From the NCBI GenBank assembly GCA_945878385.1, contig CAMCTE010000124.1:1-8141 (forward strand): 8,141 nt of DNA, written 5' to 3'. The first letter of the stretch is position 1. The number at the start of each line of letters is the position of its first letter. The position numbers and the translations under genes were made by a program. Shown here one piece after another: positions 1-4,792 of the stretch. This stretch comes from Azohydromonas lata NBRC 102462 (GTDB lineage: Bacteria; Pseudomonadota; Gammaproteobacteria; Burkholderiales; Burkholderiaceae_C). Under the pieces are notes generated by a model. The model ran no database searches. It saw nothing but the letters and a program-made list of their open reading frames with translations, and was not told where the DNA came from.

Positions 1-496
1 CGCTGAAATCCAATTCGTGCTGCGGGCCCAGCCGGGCCAATTCCTCGGCCACGCTGCGCTGGCCCGCCTCGAATACCAAGCCGTTCCAAGTTTGAACCGG
101 GTAGTTGCGCAGGTTCAGGCAGGGATCGTCTGCGAAATGCGGCGCGCCCACCAACTGCCCGTGCAGGTCGTAGGTCCAGCGGTGCAAGGGGCACACCACA
201 TGCTGGCGCGTGTGCCCTCGGCCCTTGAGCATCACCGCCTGGCGGTGGCGGCACACGTTGGAGATGAGTTCCACCCCGTCGCGCGTGCGAACCAGTGCGC
301 GCCCTTCGCCCTCGGCGGGCAAAGCGAAATAGTCGCCCATCTCGGGCACGGACAATTCGTGCCCCAGATAGCGTGGGGAAGCATCAAAGATCAGCCGTTG
401 TTCCTCCAGGAACAACGCCTCGCTGAAGTAAGACGAAACCGAGAGTTGAGAGCGGCTGCGCTCCAGGGCTTCCAGCCCGATGCTCAGGTCCGACAT
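1..496 (-). CDS. Rieske-type aromatic ring-hydroxylating oxygenase, alpha subunit (partial; C-terminus beyond the left edge)
   Basis: Read on the minus strand from the ATG at 496-494, an open frame of 165 codons reaches the window edge without a stop. The translation begins MSDLSIGLEALERSRSQLSV. A complete Rieske [2Fe-2S] signature is visible: C82-R-H84, then 17 residues, then C102-P-L-H105, followed by WTYDLHG. This is the C-x-H...C-x2-H pattern of alpha subunits of Rieske non-heme iron oxygenases, where the cluster passes electrons to a mononuclear iron in the C-terminal domain. That catalytic domain lies outside the window, so the substrate cannot be inferred; the family includes dioxygenases and demethylases such as the glycine-betaine type. 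No signal peptide is seen, so it should be cytoplasmic. A GGAGG (513-509) lies 12 nt before the ATG, somewhat far but supporting this start. It is divergent from xseB. Family confidence is high; substrate unknown. Confidence 0.9.
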   Translation of the reverse strand, partial: MSDLSIGLEALERSRSQLSVSSYFSEALFLEEQRLIFDASPRYLGHELSVPEMGDYFALPAEGEGRALVRTRDGVELISNVCRHRQAVMLKGRGHTRQHVVCPLHRWTYDLHGQLVGAPHFADDPCLNLRNYPVQTWNGLVFEAGQRSVAEELARLGPQHELDFS

Positions 497-544
497 GATC
501 CCCAGAAACCTCCAAAGGCAAGGGGACGGGATTCTACCCACTGC

Positions 545-574
545 GAAATACCCCGAAGCGAAGGATGATGTCAA
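545..574 (-). promoter_or_regulatory. Candidate sigma70 promoter for the Rieske oxygenase gene
   Basis: On the minus strand a perfect TTGACA (574-569) is followed 18 nt later by TATTTC (550-545), a weak -10 with three consensus matches. A better -10-like hexamer, TAGAAT (536-531), lies further down but has no good -35 at 16-18 nt. The start codon is at 496, giving a leader of roughly 30-45 nt. The -35 assignment is the stronger part; the -10 is uncertain. Confidence 0.35.
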
Positions 575-599
575 GCGGCGATGTCAACTTGGATTGACA
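567..599. promoter_or_regulatory. Operator-like cluster: two direct GATGTCAA boxes plus an inverted TTGACA
   Basis: GATGTCAA occurs at 567-574 and again at 580-587, start-to-start distance 13 bp. The second copy also forms a perfect inverted repeat TGTCAA (582-587), six-base spacer, TTGACA (594-599). The cluster sits midway in the divergent Rieske/xseB intergenic region and overlaps the -35 candidates of both directions, a suitable place for a regulator of one or both genes. The hexamer is also the sigma70 -35 consensus, so part of the pattern may simply be promoter sequence. No regulator family is assigned. Confidence 0.35.
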
Positions 600-618
600 G
601 TTGGCCGGCGCCTACAAT
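589..618 (+). promoter_or_regulatory. Candidate sigma70 promoter for the xseB-ispA-dxs operon
   Basis: TACAAT (613-618) matches the -10 consensus at five of six positions. The perfect TTGACA at 594-599 is only 13 nt upstream, too close for a normal -35. An overlapping TTGGAT (589-594) has a workable 18-nt spacer but only three consensus matches. Predicted transcription start is near 625, giving a leader of about 20 nt to the ATG at 644. The -10 is convincing, the -35 choice is not. Confidence 0.45.
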
Positions 619-643
619 TCGAGGTTTCGATGGCCCCCGCAAG

Positions 644-898
644 ATGATGTCCACCGCTGCCGAAGACCCCACCGGCCCTGCCGACCCGCCCCTGCCCGAG
701 CGCTATGAAGACGCGCTGGCCGAGCTGGACGACCTGGTGCAGGCCATGGAGTCCGGGCGCTTGCCGCTGGATGAACTGTTGGTGGCCTACCAGCGGGGGG
801 CCACCTTGTTGGCGTTCTGCCGCGACCGCCTTCAGGCAGTCGAAACGCAGGTCAAGGTGCTGGAAGAAGGCCAGCTCAAGCCGTGGAGAGCTGCATGA
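644..898 (+). CDS. xseB: Exodeoxyribonuclease VII small subunit
   Basis: This 84-residue protein has the XseB core YEDALAELDDLVQAMESG (residues 21-38), then LPLDELLVAYQRGATLL and CRDRLQAVETQVKVLEEG to residue 76. XseB is a small helical protein; several copies bind XseA, and the complex degrades single-stranded DNA from both ends into acid-soluble oligonucleotides. Length is close to the roughly 80 residues usual in the family. The frame is open back to an ATG at 581, but that start lies upstream of the likely promoter and adds unconserved residues, so 644 or the adjacent ATG at 647 is preferred. Neither has a well-placed Shine-Dalgarno; the nearest GAGG (621-624) is 19 nt away. The stop TGA (896-898) overlaps the ispA start as ATGA. 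The large subunit xseA is not in the window. The short Pro/Ala-rich N-terminus varies in the family, so the exact start is uncertain. Confidence 0.93.
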   Translation: MMSTAAEDPTGPADPPLPERYEDALAELDDLVQAMESGRLPLDELLVAYQRGATLLAFCRDRLQAVETQVKVLEEGQLKPWRAA

Positions 899-1788
899 CC
901 AGCGCCACACTGCAGGAATGGACCGCAGACCAACTGCAGAGGGTGGAAGCGGCGCTTTCGGCCTGGGTGCCGGCAGACGCGCCGGCCGGCCTGGGGGACG
1001 CCATGCGCTACGGCGTGCTGGACGGAGGCAAGCGCCTTCGACCCCTGCTGGTGCTGGCCGCCAGCCAAGCGGTCAATGGCCACCCAGCAGCAGCCCTGCG
1101 CGCGGCCTGTGCGGTTGAACTGATCCATGCCTACTCGTTGGTGCACGACGACATGCCCTGCATGGACAACGATGTCCTGCGCCGAGGCAAACCCACCGTG
1201 CATGTGAAGTTCGGCCAGGCCCAGGCCATGTTGGCCGGAGACGCCATGCAGGCCTTGGCCTTCGAATTGCTGACGCCGACTGAAGAAGGCGCCATCGAGC
1301 CCGCCTTGCAGGCCCGGCTGGTGGGTTTGCTGGCGCGTGGTGCCGGTCACTCCGGCATGGCCGGCGGCCAGGCCATCGACCTGGCCAGCGTGGGCCGTTC
1401 GCTCGGCGAATCGGAACTGCGCCGCATGCACGAACTCAAAACCGGTGCCCTGTTGCAGGCCAGTGTGGACATAGGTGCAGCCTGCGGCGATGCCGACTCG
1501 GCCACCTGTACGGCACTCAGCCGTTATGGGCATGCCATTGGTCTGGCATTCCAGGTGGTCGACGACATTCTGGATGTGACGCAAGACACCGAAGTGTTGG
1601 GCAAGACAGCCGGCAAGGACCAGGAACAGGCCAAACCCACCTATGTTTCCCTGATGGGCCTGGATGCCGCCCGGCGCCACGCCCATCAACTGCACGAGCA
1701 GGCGCTGGCGGCTTTAGAGGCCTGCGCCCTGCCCGATACCCAACGCCTGCGTGAACTCGCAGACCTGGTGGTGCACCGCCACCACTGA
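895..1788 (+). CDS. ispA: Farnesyl diphosphate synthase ((2E,6E)-FPP synthase, polyprenyl synthetase family)
   Basis: This 297-residue cytosolic enzyme condenses DMAPP/GPP with isopentenyl diphosphate to give FPP, precursor of quinone side chains and undecaprenyl diphosphate. Visible motifs in order: GKRLRP (45-50), first aspartate-rich motif DDMPCMD (85-91, the bacterial DDxxxxD form) followed by LRRGKPT, GGQ (157-159), HELKTG (179-184), second aspartate-rich motif DDILD (223-227) and GKTAGKD (236-242). Tyr80 lies five residues before the first motif; an aromatic residue there is known to limit chain length to C15, which favours FPP over longer products. The frame extends to a GTG at 883, but the ATG at 895 is chosen because it has GGAG (885-888) six nt upstream and overlaps the xseB stop as ATGA, implying translational coupling. 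dxs follows after 32 bp. Length matches the family (about 295-300). GGPP synthase is the main alternative and is less likely. Confidence 0.95.
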   Translation: MTSATLQEWTADQLQRVEAALSAWVPADAPAGLGDAMRYGVLDGGKRLRPLLVLAASQAVNGHPAAALRAACAVELIHAYSLVHDDMPCMDNDVLRRGKPTVHVKFGQAQAMLAGDAMQALAFELLTPTEEGAIEPALQARLVGLLARGAGHSGMAGGQAIDLASVGRSLGESELRRMHELKTGALLQASVDIGAACGDADSATCTALSRYGHAIGLAFQVVDDILDVTQDTEVLGKTAGKDQEQAKPTYVSLMGLDAARRHAHQLHEQALAALEACALPDTQRLRELADLVVHRHH

Positions 1789-1820
1789 AGGCGCATCCAC
1801 GCCCGAAGGAGGACCTGTCT

Positions 1821-3743
1821 ATGTCCAACCCCACCTACCCCCTTCTGCAGTCCGTCAATGCGCCGGCCGACCTGCGCAGGCTGTCGCGCCTGGAATTGAA
1901 GTCGCTGGCCCGCGAATTGCGCGACTTCCTGCTCCATTCCGTGGGCAAGACCGGCGGCCACCTGTCCAGCAACCTGGGCACGGTGGAACTCACCATCGCG
2001 CTGCACGCGGTGTACAACACCCCGGAAGACCGCCTGGTGTGGGACGTGGGCCACCAGACCTACCCGCACAAGATCCTCACCGGCCGGCGCGAACGCTTCC
2101 ACACCCTGCGCCAACTGGGTGGCCTGTCGGGCTTTCCGCGGCGCGATGAAAGCGAGTACGACACCTTCGGCACGGCGCACTCCTCCACCTCCATCTCAGC
2201 CGCCTTGGGCATGGCCCTGGGCGCCCAGCTCAAGGGTGAGAACCGCAAGGCCGTGGCCATCATCGGCGACGGCGCCATGAGCGCGGGCATGGCCTTTGAG
2301 GCCCTGAACAACGGTGGCGTGCCGCACGGTGGGCTGACGGCCGACCTGCTGGTCGTGCTCAACGACAACGACATGTCGATCAGCCCGCCGGTGGGCGCGC
2401 TCAACAAATACCTGGCCCGCCTGATGAGCGGCAAGTTCTACGCCGCCGCGCGCGAATCGGCCAAGAGCGTGCTGCGCAACGCGCCGCCCCTGTTTGAACT
2501 GGCCCGGCGCTTCGAGGAACACGCCAAGGGCATGGTGGCACCCTCCACCATCTTCGAAGAATTCGGCTTCAACTACGTGGGCCCCATCGACGGGCACGAC
2601 CTGGACGCGCTGATTCCCACCCTGGAGAACATGCGCCAGATGAAGGGGCCGCAGTTCCTCCATGTGGTCACCAAGAAGGGCTATGGCTACAAGCTCGCCG
2701 AGGCCGACCCGATCAAGTACCACGGGCCCTCGCCTTTCGACCCCTCCCAGGGCATCCAGAAGCCGGCCACGCCGTCCAAGCCGACCTTCACCCAGGTCTT
2801 CGGCAACTGGCTGTGCGACATGGCCGCGGCCGATGCGCGGCTGGTGGGCGTCACACCGGCCATGCTCGAGGGCTCGGGCATGGTGGAGTTCCAGAAGCGT
2901 TTTCCGCAGCGTTGCCACGACGTGGGCATCGCCGAGCAGCACGCGGTGACCTTCGCCGGTGGCATGGCCTGCGAGGGCTTGAAGCCGGTGGTGGCCATCT
3001 ACTCCACCTTCTTGCAACGCGGCTACGACCAACTCATCCACGATGTGGCGCTGCAGAACCTGCCCATGGTTTTCGCGCTGGACCGCGCGGGTATCGTGGG
3101 CGCGGACGGCGCCACCCACGCCGGCGCCTATGACATCGCCTTTGTACGCTGCATCCCGAACATGAGCCTGCTGGCGCCTTCTGACGAGCGCGAGTGCCGC
3201 ATGGCCTTGAGCACGGCCCACGCGCAGAACCACCCGGTGGCCGTGCGCTACCCGCGCGGGGCAGGCACCGGCGTGGACGCCGGCACCGACCTGGCCACCT
3301 TCGAATGGGGCAAGGGTGTGGTGCGCCGTCAAGCTGCGCCGGCCCTGGCCGGTCAGCCGCGCGTGGCCATTCTGGCCTTCGGTACCTTGCTGCAACAGGC
3401 CCTGAAGGCGGCCGAGGCCTTGAACGCCACCGTGGCCGACATGCGCTTCGTCAAGCCCTTGGATGCCGATTTGGTGATGGAACTGGCGCGTTCGCACGAT
3501 GCCCTGGTGACCCTGGAAGACGGCTGCATCATGGGCGGAGCGGGTTCCGCCGTGCTGGAGTTCCTGCAGGCCCAGGGTGTGATGATGCCGGTGCTGAATC
3601 TGGGCTACCCCGACCTGTTCATTGAGCACGGCGACCCGGCCAAGCTCAACGCGCAGATGGGGCTGGATGCGGCGGGCATTGAACGCTCGATCCGGGAGCG
3701 GTTCCAAGAGAGCACGCCTGCGGCTGCGGCCGCGGCCGCATAA
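1821..3743 (+). CDS. dxs: 1-deoxy-D-xylulose-5-phosphate synthase
   Basis: The product is a 640-residue thiamine-diphosphate enzyme that condenses pyruvate and glyceraldehyde 3-phosphate to DXP, with CO2 release. DXP is the entry point of the MEP isoprenoid pathway and a precursor of thiamine and pyridoxal phosphate. Visible motifs: HLSSNLG (from H47, equivalent to E. coli His49), WDVGHQTYPHKILTGRR (74-90), the ThDP/Mg motif GDGAMSAGMAFEALNN (149-164) with N181-D-N-D, the GPIDGHD stretch (254-260), IAEQHAVTFAGG with catalytic Glu372, YSTFLQRGYDQ (394-404) and DRAGIVGADGATHAG (421-435). It is about 20 residues longer than E. coli DXS, through a small insertion near 165-172, one near 506-512, and an alanine-only tail at 634-640. 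AAGGAGGA (1806-1813) lies seven nt before the ATG, an excellent ribosome-binding site. It is the last gene of the tightly packed xseB-ispA-dxs unit. Confidence 0.98.
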   Translation: MSNPTYPLLQSVNAPADLRRLSRLELKSLARELRDFLLHSVGKTGGHLSSNLGTVELTIALHAVYNTPEDRLVWDVGHQTYPHKILTGRRERFHTLRQLGGLSGFPRRDESEYDTFGTAHSSTSISAALGMALGAQLKGENRKAVAIIGDGAMSAGMAFEALNNGGVPHGGLTADLLVVLNDNDMSISPPVGALNKYLARLMSGKFYAAARESAKSVLRNAPPLFELARRFEEHAKGMVAPSTIFEEFGFNYVGPIDGHDLDALIPTLENMRQMKGPQFLHVVTKKGYGYKLAEADPIKYHGPSPFDPSQGIQKPATPSKPTFTQVFGNWLCDMAAADARLVGVTPAMLEGSGMVEFQKRFPQRCHDVGIAEQHAVTFAGGMACEGLKPVVAIYSTFLQRGYDQLIHDVALQNLPMVFALDRAGIVGADGATHAGAYDIAFVRCIPNMSLLAPSDERECRMALSTAHAQNHPVAVRYPRGAGTGVDAGTDLATFEWGKGVVRRQAAPALAGQPRVAILAFGTLLQQALKAAEALNATVADMRFVKPLDADLVMELARSHDALVTLEDGCIMGGAGSAVLEFLQAQGVMMPVLNLGYPDLFIEHGDPAKLNAQMGLDAAGIERSIRERFQESTPAAAAAAA

Positions 3744-3746
3744 GGG

Positions 3747-3788
3747 GTTTGCGGGCCGGCGTTTGCACACCGGCGTTTGCGCACCGGC
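3747..3788 (+). repeat. Three tandem 14-bp units after dxs, GTTTGCnnnCCGGC
   Basis: Units at 3747-3760, 3761-3774 and 3775-3788 share GTTTGC at positions 1-6 and CCGGC at 10-14. Positions 7-9 vary (GGG, ACA, GCA). The array begins four bases after the dxs stop. Period and conserved halves are exact with no indels. Each CCGGC end forms GCCGGC or ACCGGC, so short hairpins between units are possible. Function unknown; replication slippage in a 3' untranslated region is the simplest origin. Confidence 0.85.
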
Positions 3789-3797
3789 ATCCGACGT

Positions 3798-3824
3798 GGC
3801 GCAACCGGGTGTGCCCGGCACGCC
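3798..3824 (+). terminator. GC-rich hairpin between dxs and folE2, possible weak terminator
   Basis: GGCG (3798-3801), a CAA bulge, CCGGG (3805-3809), a TGTG loop, CCCGG (3814-3818), a CA bulge and CGCC (3821-3824) can fold into one interrupted stem of nine GC pairs. No U-run follows, so it is not a canonical intrinsic terminator. It may slow polymerase, protect the 3' end of the dxs message, or mean nothing in DNA of this GC content. Confidence 0.25.
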
Positions 3825-3862
3825 CGCAGAGGCCGCCACCGGCAGGGTTGGCGCAGGTCGGC

Positions 3863-3868
3863 GACAAT
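3863..3868 (+). promoter_or_regulatory. Candidate -10 element for folE2
   Basis: GACAAT matches four of six positions of the -10 consensus and lies 50 bp before the folE2 start, in the only slightly AT-richer stretch of the gap. No convincing -35 is seen at 16-18 nt; TTGGCG (3848-3853) is too close. folE2 might instead be read through from dxs. No AT-rich palindrome of the Zur type is visible in 3744-3917. Confidence 0.2.
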
Positions 3869-3890
3869 CCAAGGTTTTTCTGGTCCGCCG

Positions 3891-3905
3891 GGGCCCCACG
3901 GGCCC
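3891..3905 (+). promoter_or_regulatory. GGGCCC-CAC-GGGCCC hairpin in the folE2 leader
   Basis: Two GGGCCC hexamers (3891-3896 and 3900-3905) separated by CAC give a six-pair, all-GC stem with a three-base loop ending 12 nt before the folE2 ATG. CCAAG (3869-3873) and CTTGG (3910-3914) can close a second stem around it, the latter lying four bases before the start codon. No Shine-Dalgarno is seen. An effect on translation is inference only. Confidence 0.35.
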
Positions 3906-3917
3906 GATGCTTGGTTC

Positions 3918-4718
3918 ATGACGCACCCTAACGACGCCCTGCCCATTCCCGACACGCAAAGTGAGCGCGACGAGCGGCACTTGGCCATTCAGCGCGTGGG
4001 CGTCAAGGGCGTGCGCTATCCGCTGAAGGTGCGGGTGGCCGGGCAATTGCAGCAAACAGCCGCCGACTGGACCCTGGATGTCGCCTTGCCCGCCGAAAAG
4101 AAGGGCACGCACATGTCGCGCTTCGTGGCCTGGCTCAATGATTTGGATGCCAAGGACGAGCCGCTGGATGCACACTCCCTTCGGGCTGGCCTGCAAGACA
4201 TGCTGCAGCGCCTGACGGCCGATGAGGGCCGGATTGAAGCCGCCTTCACCTTCTTCATCAAGAAACGCGCGCCGGTCTCCGGGGTGGCCAGTCTTCTGGA
4301 CTATCAGGGCCGTTGGGTGGCCCAGCGCGTGGCCGGCCGCACCCAGATCTGGTGCGAGGTGGCCGTACCGGTCAAGAGCCTTTGCCCCTGCTCTAAGGAG
4401 ATTTCCGATTACGGCGCCCACAACCAGCGCTCGCAGGTCACCATCCGCGCCGAGGTGTTGCAATCGCTGGCCTGGGAAGACCTGGTGCGCTTTGCCGAAG
4501 AAAGCGCCTCAAGCGAAATCTGGCCGCTGCTCAAGCGGCCCGATGAAAAGTGGATCACCGAGCGGGCCTACGAGAACCCCAAGTTCGTGGAGGACCTGGT
4601 GCGCGATGTGGCGCTGCGCTTGAATGCGGAAGCCGGCATCGGCGCCTACAGCGTGGAAGTGGAGAACTTCGAGAGCATCCACAACCACTCGGCCTTCGCC
4701 CGCATCGAACGCCCGTGA
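3918..4718 (+). CDS. folE2: GTP cyclohydrolase IB (zinc-independent, FolE2/GCYH-IB)
   Basis: This 266-residue protein belongs to the family that converts GTP to 7,8-dihydroneopterin triphosphate, the first step of tetrahydrofolate synthesis, using metals other than zinc where the classical FolE needs zinc. Visible family blocks: RVGVKGVRYPLKV (26-38), GTHMSRFVAWLND (63-75), the active-site block SLCPCSKEISDYGAHNQRS (154-172) with Cys156 and His168, ENPKFVED (219-226) and IHNHSAFARIE (254-264). Cys156, His168 and His255 have the same mutual spacing as metal ligands I recall from Neisseria FolE2. The frame is open back to a TTG at 3777, but that would add 47 Arg/Gly-rich unconserved residues across the tandem repeat, so the ATG at 3918 is chosen despite lacking a clear Shine-Dalgarno. 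It lies 174 bp downstream of dxs on the same strand and converges with polA. Many bacteria carry folE2 beside or instead of folE, often under Zur; no Zur-like box is seen here. Confidence 0.96.
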   Translation: MTHPNDALPIPDTQSERDERHLAIQRVGVKGVRYPLKVRVAGQLQQTAADWTLDVALPAEKKGTHMSRFVAWLNDLDAKDEPLDAHSLRAGLQDMLQRLTADEGRIEAAFTFFIKKRAPVSGVASLLDYQGRWVAQRVAGRTQIWCEVAVPVKSLCPCSKEISDYGAHNQRSQVTIRAEVLQSLAWEDLVRFAEESASSEIWPLLKRPDEKWITERAYENPKFVEDLVRDVALRLNAEAGIGAYSVEVENFESIHNHSAFARIERP

Positions 4719-4725
4719 GGCGGTC

Positions 4726-4744
4726 GCCGTCTCCTCGAGACGGC
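4726..4744. terminator. Inverted repeat between convergent folE2 and polA, likely bidirectional termination hairpin
   Basis: GCCGTCTC (4726-4733), CTC loop, GAGACGGC (4737-4744): an eight-pair perfect stem starting eight bases after the folE2 stop and 42 bp beyond the polA stop in the other direction. Position between convergent genes and perfect pairing support a terminator. No T-run follows on either strand, so it could rely on Rho or simply stabilise 3' ends. Confidence 0.5.
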
Positions 4745-4748
4745 TCCG

Positions 4749-4792
4749 TTCAGTGCTCCCTTCAGTGCTCTCTTCAGTGCTCCCTTCAGTGA
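4749..4792. repeat. 12-bp tandem repeat overlapping the polA stop codon
   Basis: Units TTCAGTGCTCCC (4749-4760), TTCAGTGCTCTC (4761-4772) and TTCAGTGCTCCC (4773-4784) are followed by a partial unit TTCAGTGA (4785-4792). The polA stop TGA (4788-4786, minus strand) lies in the partial unit. Because 12 is a multiple of three, every further unit places another TGA in the polA frame at 4776-4774, 4764-4762 and 4752-4750. The array fills most of the folE2/polA gap. Slippage duplication is the likely origin. Confidence 0.9.

Noticed and set aside
17..568. Plus-strand open frame of 183 codons at the left edge.
   Set aside because: The minus strand here encodes the Rieske protein with a full C-x-H/C-x2-H signature; the plus frame is its shadow.
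594..618. TTGACA (594-599) paired with TACAAT (613-618) as a consensus promoter.
   Set aside because: The spacer is 13 nt, well below the 16-18 nt needed; the two good hexamers cannot serve one standard promoter.
581..643. Upstream start for xseB at ATG 581.
   Set aside because: It lies within the repeat boxes and upstream of the -10 candidate, so it would not be in the transcript, and the extra residues do not resemble the family.
3744..3840. The repeats after dxs as a CRISPR array.
   Set aside because: Units are 14 bp with a three-base variable part, far too short for CRISPR repeats and spacers, and no cas genes are present.
3777..3917. 47-residue N-terminal extension of folE2 from TTG 3777.
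   Set aside because: It would start inside the 14-bp tandem repeat, has no ribosome-binding site and encodes low-complexity Arg/Gly sequence not typical of FolE2.
2196..4463. Minus-strand open frame of 755 codons opposite dxs and folE2.
   Set aside because: It lies antisense to two genes with clear family motifs. In DNA with this third-position GC bias, stop codons are rare on the opposite strand, so long mirror frames are expected. The translation is His/Gly/Arg-rich and shows no known domain.
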